This document shows positions 52,101 to 59,121 of a stretch of 64,000 bases of DNA, one piece after another. This DNA comes from an uncultured Muribaculaceae bacterium (lineage in GTDB: Bacteria > Bacteroidota > Bacteroidia > Bacteroidales > Muribaculaceae). How positions within the stretch are numbered: the first letter of the stretch is position 1; the number at the start of each line of letters is the position of its first letter. Made by a program: the position numbers and the translations under genes. The notes under the pieces were generated by a model. It was not told the DNA's origin, ran no database searches, and was given only the letters and a program-made list of their open reading frames with translations. Location: assembly GCA_910589425.1 (NCBI GenBank), contig CAJUSZ010000003.1, positions 1-64,000 on the forward strand, in the 5' to 3' direction.

Positions 52101-52544
52101 ATGTATAATAAATTTCGTCTATCCGGCATCATCATGCCGGCATTTCTTTTTGCGGCCGCAATGACCGGAGGATGCAGCAAAAAGATCTATGTTCCAATCG
52201 AGAGAACTGAAAACCACCGGGATACCATAATCCGTTTCAGAGAGCGTTCTGACACAATCATTGACCGCGACAGCGTCATCATCCGGCAAAACGGCGACTC
52301 AGTGGAGAAAACCGTAATAAAATGGAGAACACGTGTCCGCATTGCGACAGACACCGTCTACCGTGCGGTTACTGACAGCATCATTGTGCCAGAAGTGGCA
52401 CAAGAATTCAACCAGACCGGAAGCAGGGCCCATGAATCGGCATGGGATAGAACAGTAAAAATCTCCGGATATATTCTTTTGGGCGGAGCAGCGGCCCTGA
52501 TTATGGCAACAATCCTGAAACTATTTATAAAACGCCGGCTATAA
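52101..52544 (+). CDS. small lipoprotein-like protein with a C-terminal membrane helix
   Basis: This 147-residue protein has an N-terminal export signal ending in a lipobox-like cysteine (AMTGGCSKK, about residue 25). A highly charged, repeat-like beta stretch follows (DTIIRFRERSDTIIDRDSVII). A C-terminal membrane segment (about 121-141) is followed by KRRL. Tethering at both ends recalls unimolecular spanins and similar small proteins in Bacteroides prophages, but no phage genes are nearby. Function unknown. It has a clear promoter of its own. Confidence 0.65.
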   Translation: MYNKFRLSGIIMPAFLFAAAMTGGCSKKIYVPIERTENHRDTIIRFRERSDTIIDRDSVIIRQNGDSVEKTVIKWRTRVRIATDTVYRAVTDSIIVPEVAQEFNQTGSRAHESAWDRTVKISGYILLGGAAALIMATILKLFIKRRL

Positions 52545-52569
52545 AGTTGGCTTTATCTCAAAAAAAGTC

Positions 52570-52577
52570 TAACTTTG
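52570..52577 (+). promoter_or_regulatory. -7 element of the 58-residue membrane protein gene
   Basis: TAACTTTG lies 19 bp upstream of the ATG at 52597. A TTGG at 52547-52550 lies 19 bp upstream and may serve as -33. Confidence 0.55.
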
Positions 52578-52596
52578 CAAAAAACTTGAAAGATAT

Positions 52597-52773
52597 ATGC
52601 TGAACAAATACCTGATATACCTTGCTGGCGGCATCGTCTTGTCGATCATTTTCATGTTCATCGACAAAAAGACAAAGAAACTCAGCAAAAAGAAACGGAC
52701 ATTAATCCGGATATGCCTGTATATCATCACAATCATTATCTTATCATATATCTACTACCTGATATTGGACTAA
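52597..52773 (+). CDS. 58-residue two-helix membrane protein
   Basis: This small protein has a first membrane helix (about residues 5-22, YLIYLAGGIVLSIIFMF), a very basic hairpin (DKKTKKLSKKKR) and a second helix (about 37-57, ICLYIITIIILSYIYYLIL), ending in Asp. The pattern is a hairpin with cytoplasmic positive loop. No family is recognised. Its own promoter and the hairpin terminator 28 bp after the stop support it as a real gene. Confidence 0.65.
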   Translation: MLNKYLIYLAGGIVLSIIFMFIDKKTKKLSKKKRTLIRICLYIITIIILSYIYYLILD

Positions 52774-52801
52774 TAAAATAAGAAGAGCCATACGACAGAA
52801 A

Positions 52802-52828
52802 GGAGGAGCGCTTCCACAACGCTCCTCC
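52802..52828 (+). terminator. hairpin terminator
   Basis: A perfect 9-bp stem (GGAGGAGCG, 52802-52810, with 52820-52828) closes the small-protein region and marks the last feature of the ordinary chromosomal stretch. Confidence 0.65.
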
Positions 52829-53081
52829 CCTGATTCCAACTATAGAATATATTCTATTATATTAATACCGGATAATTTTTAATTGTAGCAATTATCTGAA
52901 TATCAGATAATATCACTCCATAAAGATGTACTAAAAATGTACTAATGGCGGAAAATGGAGTAAGAGAGAGAAAGCGTTTTGCAGATATTTAACGGTTGTT
53001 TGGAATTTTTAATTGCAATGTTTTTCGTTGATTTACCGCTTTTGAGGCGATATTGGTGCTTTTCAAAGTGAGGATGTGAAG

Positions 53082-53150
53082 CTGGGGAAAAGAGAAATTG
53101 TTGGAGTTGGCTGAATAGGGAATGGACTTATGGCTTTCTCTTTTCCCCAG
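53082..53150. repeat. 16-bp perfect inverted repeat with 37-bp spacer
   Basis: CTGGGGAAAAGAGAAA (53082-53097) pairs perfectly with its complement at 53135-53150. The spacer has no coding signal. It could be a terminator-like or recombination-related structure at the edge of the accessory segment. Confidence 0.8.
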
Positions 53151-53295
53151 TCATTAATTTGTCTATAAAAACAAGTATAGATAGTTATGGATATATATAC
53201 ATATCTTGTACTATTTTTATAAGATATATACTGGTTATTAAATTATAAATATTAGGCAACGGTATTTATAGGGTGTTCAGCCCACCTCCCTATAT

Positions 53296-53340
53296 TTGTC
53301 GGGGTTACTTGTCAAGCGGGGCTATGAACTTATTGCCGTC
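53296..53340 (+). pseudogene. remnant of the receiver domain of the element regulator
   Basis: Fifteen codons read LSGLLVKRGYELIAV, close to residues 16-30 of the regulator at 59.1 kb (MSGLLVKHGYEPIVV). At nucleotide level 35 of 45 positions match 59167-59211. The frame is not open beyond this block in a recognisable way. It is a decayed partial copy on the far side of the cargo operon. Confidence 0.6.
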
Positions 53341-53406
53341 TTCTATTTATGTATGGATAGTATAGGGTTTAGCATAAATTCGGAATACTAAAGCAATTAT
53401 CGCAAT

Positions 53407-54288
53407 TTACGATTTTATCAGTGCTCTATATTCTGAAGGTTTCTGCGTTGTAAGCCTTTCAAATTGAGAAATAAAATGTGTAAGGCTGTTATAGCCCGAC
53501 TCGTAGGCGACCTGTGAAATCGTCATTTCCGAATAGGCAAGCAACTTGCAGGCGTGTTCTATTCTTATTTCAGCAAGACATTGGAAAATGCTTTTGTCGG
53601 TGCGTTTCTTGAAGTAACGACAGAGCGCAGACTGGTTTTGCTTAACATATGCGGCAATGTCTGACAGGGAAATAGAATCTTTGAAATGATTGTACAAGTA
53701 GGCATACACTTTATTAACGGGTTCATTTACGTCAGATATGCAGTTGGAACTGTTGTATGCCGTGTCTGACAACAGTTCGGTGTGGCTACAACGGCACAGT
53801 CTGTCCAGCATACGGAGCAGACAGATGATGCGTGCGGTGTATTCCGAACTGTCCAATTCGCCAAGCATCTCCAATATATCTTCGTACACACTTTCGTCGT
53901 AGAAACGCACTCCATACTGACTTTTTTTCAGCAACTTGTGTATTGGACGGTAGTCTGGAAGGTCGTGCATATATGCAGGAAACAGATCTGGGAGAAACTG
54001 AATCGCCTCGCCTGCACATGGCTCATATTTTGCACCATTGTCGAATGTGGCAGGTGATAGTTTGGAACCGCACAGATGCAGGTGGGGGACATTGCTCCCG
54101 ATGAGCGCGACATCGCCGGCGCGGAACTCAGATACGCCTTCACCCACGAACTGCTTTCCGCCCCCTTTTGTAAACAGCATGATTTCAAACTCCATGTGTT
54201 TGTGAAGTGGAAGCACAAACTGTGGATAGGATATGTGGCTACACTGCGTAGCCATACCGTGTATGATCTTGCGTTCTAATACAGCCAT
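53407..54288 (-). CDS. AraC family transcriptional regulator
   Basis: This 293-residue protein has an N-terminal cupin-like sensing domain (HKHMEFEIMLFTKGGGKQFVGEG by ends HKHMEFEI and QFVGEG; FRAGDVALIGSNVPH). The C-terminal AraC double HTH (about 195-290) contains ISLSDIAAYVKQNQSALCRYFKK and the signature ISQVAYESGYNSLTHFISQF by ends. ATG 54288 is chosen; an upstream ATG at 54351 would extend into the divergent promoter region. It is transcribed away from the metabolic operon and is its likely regulator. Confidence 0.9.
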   Translation of the reverse strand: MAVLERKIIHGMATQCSHISYPQFVLPLHKHMEFEIMLFTKGGGKQFVGEGVSEFRAGDVALIGSNVPHLHLCGSKLSPATFDNGAKYEPCAGEAIQFLPDLFPAYMHDLPDYRPIHKLLKKSQYGVRFYDESVYEDILEMLGELDSSEYTARIICLLRMLDRLCRCSHTELLSDTAYNSSNCISDVNEPVNKVYAYLYNHFKDSISLSDIAAYVKQNQSALCRYFKKRTDKSIFQCLAEIRIEHACKLLAYSEMTISQVAYESGYNSLTHFISQFERLTTQKPSEYRALIKS

Positions 54289-54366
54289 AATCAAACTTTC
54301 TATTGAGCTGCAAATATAACGAATAAAACTGCAAATATTATGAAAGTACAACTCAATTTTTGGCCG

Positions 54367-54374
54367 TACCTTTG
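54367..54374 (+). promoter_or_regulatory. -7 element of the cargo operon
   Basis: TACCTTTG matches the -7 consensus and lies 40 bp upstream of the HAD gene ATG, in the 125-bp divergent region shared with the AraC gene. On the minus strand TATATTTG (54311-54318) may be the AraC -7 box. No clear -33 is seen for either, which is usual for activator-dependent promoters. Confidence 0.5.
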
Positions 54375-54413
54375 CAATGTCAAAATAAAAACAATAGCAG
54401 AATCTGTAAAAAT

Positions 54414-55214
54414 ATGGAAAAACGAGCTATAAAATTGATTGCAGCGGATATGGATGGAACCCTTTTGGACTCGAAAGGGAGACTGAATCCGGAATTCTTT
54501 TCCGTGTTTGAGAGTCTGAAAGAAAAAGGGGTCATGTTTGTTGCAGCAAGCGGCAGGCAATACTATAACCTGCTGAAACTTTTCAACAGGGTAAAGGACG
54601 ACATTATGTTTGTTGCGGAAAATGGCACATATGTAGTTTTTAGGTCTCAGGAATTACTGGTTGTCGATATCCCCGTGAATGAAGCACATAAAGTCATTCG
54701 TGAGGTCAGAGGTATCGAGGGAGCATTTCCGGTGTTGTGCGGCAAAGGTAAAGCATATATAGAAAACGACATGCCGGAATTTGTAAAACAAGCCCGCACT
54801 TATTACGAAAGATGTGACTTGGTTCCTGACCTTTTGGAGATTACAGATGATAGGTTTCTTAAAATCGCCGTATATGACTTTGGCGGTTCTTCAATTAACA
54901 GTTATCCCGTGCTACAACACTTTAACGATTCTCTTAAAGTTGTTGTGTCCGGTCAGAATTGGCTTGATGTAAGTCATCAGGAAGCCAATAAGGGCAACGC
55001 GTTAATATTCCTTCAGAACTACATGTCGGTAAAAGCTGATGAGTGCATGGCTTTCGGTGACCAGATGAACGATGCGGAAATGCTTCAGGCTGTATCCAAC
55101 AGTTATGCGATGGCAAATTCAGCGGAAGAATTAAAATGTTTCGCACGTTATATAGCACCTTCCAATGATGAGAATGGAGTATTGCGCACAATCAGGAATT
55201 TCATTCTAAAATAA
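54414..55214 (+). CDS. Cof-type HAD family phosphatase
   Basis: This 266-residue phosphatase belongs to HAD subfamily IIB (Cof/YidA-like). The nucleophile motif is D12-M-D14-G-T, motif II includes AASGRQYYN, the large cap lies between about 85 and 185, and motifs III/IV are EANKGNAL and FGDQMNDAEML. Such enzymes dephosphorylate sugar phosphates or cofactors. It is the first gene of the operon; the VOC gene begins 7 bp after its stop. Its phosphosubstrate could be the product of the downstream RibB domain or a related sugar phosphate (inference). Confidence 0.9.
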   Translation: MEKRAIKLIAADMDGTLLDSKGRLNPEFFSVFESLKEKGVMFVAASGRQYYNLLKLFNRVKDDIMFVAENGTYVVFRSQELLVVDIPVNEAHKVIREVRGIEGAFPVLCGKGKAYIENDMPEFVKQARTYYERCDLVPDLLEITDDRFLKIAVYDFGGSSINSYPVLQHFNDSLKVVVSGQNWLDVSHQEANKGNALIFLQNYMSVKADECMAFGDQMNDAEMLQAVSNSYAMANSAEELKCFARYIAPSNDENGVLRTIRNFILK

Positions 55215-55221
55215 TGCCACT

Positions 55222-55626
55222 ATGGATATAAGAACAAAAATTACAGGAATTCAACATGTAGGGGTACCAACAGATGATATTCAGAAAAGTATTCTGTTTT
55301 ATAAAGGGTTAGGATTTGGAATCGTATGGCAGACCATCAATGAACAGGATGGAACATCAGTAGTTTTCCTTCAGTTGGGAAATCTCATCATGGAAGTTTA
55401 TGAAAACAAACAAGCCTCAATGAAATCCGGGGCAATAGACCACATAGCATTAAATGTGACAGATATCGATGCGGTGTTTTCCAAGATTAAGGAACTGGGT
55501 TACGAAATGTTGGATGACAATATCCGATTCCTGCCTTTCTGGGAATATGGTGTCCGATTTTTTACCATCATCGGACCCAATAAGGAAAAAATCGAATTCT
55601 GTGAGAAACAAATAACGGCCAAATGA
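55222..55626 (+). CDS. VOC family (glyoxalase-fold) protein
   Basis: This 134-residue protein has two beta-alpha-beta-beta-beta repeats. Likely metal ligands are His12 (TGIQHVGVP), Glu in LIMEVYE, His in AIDHIALNV and Glu near the end (KIEFCEK). These are the four positions used by glyoxalase I and methylmalonyl-CoA epimerase types. The substrate is unknown; epimerase, isomerase or lyase chemistry on a small oxo-compound would fit the operon. It overlaps the next gene by 4 bp (ATGA). Confidence 0.88.
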   Translation: MDIRTKITGIQHVGVPTDDIQKSILFYKGLGFGIVWQTINEQDGTSVVFLQLGNLIMEVYENKQASMKSGAIDHIALNVTDIDAVFSKIKELGYEMLDDNIRFLPFWEYGVRFFTIIGPNKEKIEFCEKQITAK

Positions 55627-57119
55627 ATAAAATAATGGAACATGATAATTTGTTGGCGGTATTTGGAGACAGTACCGCAAGAGTGAAAAATGCAATTTCG
55701 GCTATTAAAGCCGGAAAGGGTGTCTTGTTAGTCGATGATGAGGACAGGGAGAATGAAGGCGATCTAATTTTTCCGGCACAGACCATATCAGAAAAGGATA
55801 TGGCCTGCATGATCCGCCATTGCAGCGGTATAGTATGCCTGTGCATTACTCAGGAAAAAGCGGAAGAACTTAATCTGCCGCTTATGGTAGAGCATAACAC
55901 CAGCACATACGGTACTGCCTTCACCATTTCCATCGAAGCCGCCGAAGGAGTGACAACCGGGGTATCGGCCGCAGACCGTGTCAAGACGATAAAAGCCGCT
56001 ATCGCGGAAAAAGCTACGCCTCAATCGCTCCATAGTCCGGGACACGTATTCCCGTTGATTGCCCGTCCGGGAGGAGTCAAGAAAAGGGAAGGACATACCG
56101 AGGGAAGCGTGGAACTCATGAAATTGGCCGGTCTCCAGCCTTACGCGGTGTTGTGTGAACTGACCAATGACGATGGCACAATGGCAAAGCTGCCCGAAAT
56201 AATTGAATTTAGCAAACTTTATAATTATCCCGTCATGAGTATCAACGATTTGAAAAATTACAATCCAGCCCCCGACTTCCTTCCGGGACTGGTAGGCTCT
56301 TTCGCAAAGCCTGCGGCAGAAAACCCGACAGTGTCAATTATGGAAGCAGCATTCCGCCACCACAAAATGCACTACCGTTACATCAATTGCGAGGTTGGTC
56401 CCGAAAAACTTGAAGCTGCTGTGGCAGGAGCAAAGGCGATGGGTTGGAGAGGCTTTAACTGCTCCATTCCGAACAAAGTGGAGGTCATCAAATACCTTGA
56501 TGAAATAGGCGAGTCTGCCAAGATTATCGGTGCGGTCAATACGGTCATCATCGAAAAAAACGGAAAAACACGTGGAGAGAACACTGATGGCAAGGGCTTT
56601 GTAAAGGCCATATCGGAAGTGACATCCGTGCAGGGAAAGAAACTGGTTGTGTTCGGTGCTGGCGGGGCGTCTCGCGCCATCTGTGTTGAGATGGCACTGG
56701 CCGGAGCTTCGGAAATAACAGTCGTAAATATTTCTGAAGACGGACAGATTTTGGTTGATATGCTCAACCAACACACGCCGACAAGTGCTTCATTTGTCTT
56801 ATGGGACCACATTTTCAACATTCCGGCAGATACGGACATAGTAATCAACGCAACATCCGTAGGTCTGTATCCTAATGTGGAGCAGCGACTGAATATCAAT
56901 GCGGACACATTAAAGCCGCATATGGTGGTTGCCGACTGCATCCCTAATCCCGCCTACACGCATTTCGTCAAGGATGCCATAAGCAAAGGATGCCGGCATG
57001 TCTTGCCCGGCATGAATATGCTTGTCAATCAAGCAGTAATAGCCCTCAAATACTGGACGGGCAACGATGTGGATGCCGACATCATGCGGCAGGAATTAAC
57101 GCGCGTTCTCGGACTATAA
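55623..57119 (+). CDS. RibB-AroE fusion: DHBP synthase plus shikimate dehydrogenase-like domain
   Basis: This 498-residue two-domain protein has residues about 10-213 as 3,4-dihydroxy-2-butanone-4-phosphate synthase: the acidic metal loop DDEDRENEGDL (38-48), HCSGIVCL, TTGVSAADR and R155-E-G-H158-T-E160. Residues about 220-498 are an AroE-type dehydrogenase: IPNK with catalytic-type Lys285, NTD with Asp322, nucleotide loop GAGGASRA (345-352), NATSVG and a C-terminal PGMNMLVNQA. Both active sites look intact. The AroE SxSP substrate loop is replaced by ENPTVS, so the substrate may not be shikimate. It sits mid-operon. Confidence 0.9.
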   Translation: MNKIMEHDNLLAVFGDSTARVKNAISAIKAGKGVLLVDDEDRENEGDLIFPAQTISEKDMACMIRHCSGIVCLCITQEKAEELNLPLMVEHNTSTYGTAFTISIEAAEGVTTGVSAADRVKTIKAAIAEKATPQSLHSPGHVFPLIARPGGVKKREGHTEGSVELMKLAGLQPYAVLCELTNDDGTMAKLPEIIEFSKLYNYPVMSINDLKNYNPAPDFLPGLVGSFAKPAAENPTVSIMEAAFRHHKMHYRYINCEVGPEKLEAAVAGAKAMGWRGFNCSIPNKVEVIKYLDEIGESAKIIGAVNTVIIEKNGKTRGENTDGKGFVKAISEVTSVQGKKLVVFGAGGASRAICVEMALAGASEITVVNISEDGQILVDMLNQHTPTSASFVLWDHIFNIPADTDIVINATSVGLYPNVEQRLNINADTLKPHMVVADCIPNPAYTHFVKDAISKGCRHVLPGMNMLVNQAVIALKYWTGNDVDADIMRQELTRVLGL

Positions 57120-57133
57120 AAACACATGATATA

Positions 57134-57886
57134 ATGGATCTTTCAATGTGGATTCAATCCCCCATACAGTGGGGGATACTCTTTTTGTCTGCCTTCATAA
57201 TTGGCATGTCCAAAACCGGCATACAAGGATTAAGTCTCATATCAGTTCCTCTTATGGCTCTTGCTTTCGGAGCAAAACCTTCGACCGGATTGATTTTGCC
57301 AATCTTATGTGCGGCTGATTTAATCGCGGTACTTTATTACCGACGCAAAGCAGAATGGAAATACGTTTTCAAACTGCTTCCAGCTGCTTTGGCAGGATTT
57401 GTCGTGGCTTTGTTTGTAGATAAGATTGTTCCTCCTACTGAGTTTAAGCACCTTATGGGAGGCTGTCTTGCCGCAATCATGCTCGTTATGCTCTGGACAG
57501 ACCGGAAAGGGAAAGAAAACAGCCTGTCTTCGCACTGGTGGTTCAGTCCGCTTTTCGGACTTATGGGCGGTTTCACTACGATGATAGGCAACGCCGCAGG
57601 TCCGGTAATGGCTATTTATCTACTGTCGATAAGGATGCCGAAATATAGTTTTGTCGGCACAAACGCATGGTTCTTCCTTGTAATCAACTATTTGAAAATT
57701 CCGGTACAGATACTTGCATGGGACAATATCACAATCTGGTCTCTGGTGCTGGATGTCTATACCATCCCGTTTGTTTTGTTGGGTGGTGTCGCGGGCATAC
57801 TTTTGGTAAAACGATTGCCGGAAAAGGGATTCCGCAATGCTACGACTGCCGCAACGGGGTTGTCGGTACTTATGTTGCTTGCATGA
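57134..57886 (+). CDS. TSUP (TauE/SafE) family membrane permease
   Basis: This 250-residue inner membrane protein has about eight helices in two repeats. The TSUP marks are SAFIIGMSKTGIQGLSLISVPLMAL by its ends (SAFIIGMSKTGIQG, SVPLMAL) and the second-repeat GLMGGFTTMIGNAAGPVMAIYL. TSUP proteins carry small organic or sulfur oxyanions. ATG 57134 (14 bp after the fusion gene) is chosen; an upstream ATG lies within the fusion gene. In this operon it likely imports the substrate or exports the product of the enzymes. Confidence 0.9.
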   Translation: MDLSMWIQSPIQWGILFLSAFIIGMSKTGIQGLSLISVPLMALAFGAKPSTGLILPILCAADLIAVLYYRRKAEWKYVFKLLPAALAGFVVALFVDKIVPPTEFKHLMGGCLAAIMLVMLWTDRKGKENSLSSHWWFSPLFGLMGGFTTMIGNAAGPVMAIYLLSIRMPKYSFVGTNAWFFLVINYLKIPVQILAWDNITIWSLVLDVYTIPFVLLGGVAGILLVKRLPEKGFRNATTAATGLSVLMLLA

Positions 57887-57907
57887 ATTAAAAAATAAAT
57901 CAGAAAT

Positions 57908-58936
57908 ATGGAATATCGTAAATTAAACGGTTCGGGATTCTATGTCCCGGCTTTGACTTTGGGAACAGGAACATTCGGCGGCTCTCACGGCTTCGAGGGC
58001 TGGGGACACACGGGAGTGGAGGAAGCCACCCGTATGATTGATATGTGTCTGGATGCTGGACTTAATATGTTTGATACAGCAGATATATACTCACGCGGAC
58101 TTTCCGAAGAAATATTGGGCAAGGCGATTGCCGGAAAGCGTAACAGGGCGCTCATAGCCACCAAAGGGACATTCTCCATGGGAAACAGCCGTAACGAGGA
58201 AGGCGCATCGCGTTTCCATCTGATAGAAGCATGTGAGGCGAGTCTGCGCCGTCTCAATACAGATCATATAGACCTTTATTACATACACGGCTTCGATGCG
58301 AATACTCCTGTGGAGGAAACCTTACGGGCATTGGAAGATATGATAACAAGCGGGAAAATCCGTTATATCGGCTGTTCCAATTTTGCAGGTTGGCAGTTGA
58401 TGAAGTCGCTATCAGTGTCGGAACGTCGCGGATGGAGTCGTTATGTGGCACATCAGGTCTATTATTCTTTGCTCAATCGAGACTTTGAATGGGAACTGAT
58501 GCCGCTTGGTATTGATCAACAGATAGGCACGGTTGTATGGAGTCCGCTTGCCGCCGGGCGTCTTGGTGGCCGCTACCGCAGGAACAATCCCGTGCCGCAA
58601 AACGGAAGAGTGGCACGTGGCGGTGCACCTGTAAGAGATAACGTTGTCTCCTACGACCGCCTGTATAACATAATTGATGTATTAGACGAACTGGCGGTGG
58701 AAACTGGAAAGACCGTGGCTCAAGTAGCTTTGAACTGGTTGCTGCAACGCCCTACGGTATGCAGCCTCGTCATCGGAGCCAGCTCTGAAGAACAACTCCG
58801 CCAAAACCTCGGTGCGGTGGAGTGGAAACTTACGGCAGAACAAATCCAGCGTCTTGATGTTGTCAGCAAGACGTCCAAACCCTATCCCTACTGGCATCAT
58901 GACCAACGCCCGGAGTTGTCGTCACAAATATTTTAA
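57908..58936 (+). CDS. aldo/keto reductase
   Basis: This 342-residue NADPH-dependent oxidoreductase has an AKR TIM barrel. The catalytic tetrad is visible: Asp and Tyr in MFDTADIYSRG, Lys in LIATKGTFS, His in YYIHGFD. The cofactor block is IGASSEEQLRQNLGA. It resembles the AKR11-13 type group that reduces small aldehydes, ketones or sugars. It is the last gene of the operon, 21 bp after the permease. Together with the AroE-like domain it gives the operon two reductase activities. Confidence 0.92.
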   Translation: MEYRKLNGSGFYVPALTLGTGTFGGSHGFEGWGHTGVEEATRMIDMCLDAGLNMFDTADIYSRGLSEEILGKAIAGKRNRALIATKGTFSMGNSRNEEGASRFHLIEACEASLRRLNTDHIDLYYIHGFDANTPVEETLRALEDMITSGKIRYIGCSNFAGWQLMKSLSVSERRGWSRYVAHQVYYSLLNRDFEWELMPLGIDQQIGTVVWSPLAAGRLGGRYRRNNPVPQNGRVARGGAPVRDNVVSYDRLYNIIDVLDELAVETGKTVAQVALNWLLQRPTVCSLVIGASSEEQLRQNLGAVEWKLTAEQIQRLDVVSKTSKPYPYWHHDQRPELSSQIF

Positions 58937-59121
58937 GGTTGCTAAGTACTTATTTGTAAGATTAAGTAGAATGTATCATAAATACGACTGAAACAAATGT
59001 CTTTCTGTATGTCGGTGTTTGACACCAGAACACTATCATCAATATAATAGCTATCTACAATCTCTAATCTGAGCTTATGATAGGATTAAAACACTTTATA
59101 TTTCAAGAAGTAATAAATACA

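Larger units (their letters stand above)
52829..53406. other. AT-rich gene-free junction region
   Basis: No intact gene is present in about 580 bp. It holds a 16-nt palindrome ATAGAATATATTCTAT (52842-52857), a 9-bp-arm palindrome ATTATCTGA-ATA-TCAGATAAT (52891-52911), a repeated TGTACTAA (near 52926 and 52938), a 16-bp inverted repeat (53082-53150) and a short remnant of the element regulator (53296-53340). Composition falls sharply against the flanking core genes. It probably marks the left side of the accessory segment. Confidence 0.6.

Noticed and set aside
55623..57119. RibB-AroE as two separate genes joined by a sequencing error
   Set aside because: The frame is continuous through both domains, with a plausible linker around residues 210-220 and no stop, restart or internal start context.
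54414..58936. Riboflavin biosynthesis operon
   Set aside because: Only the RibB domain is present; no ribD, ribE, ribH or ribA-type gene and no FMN riboswitch-like leader was seen.
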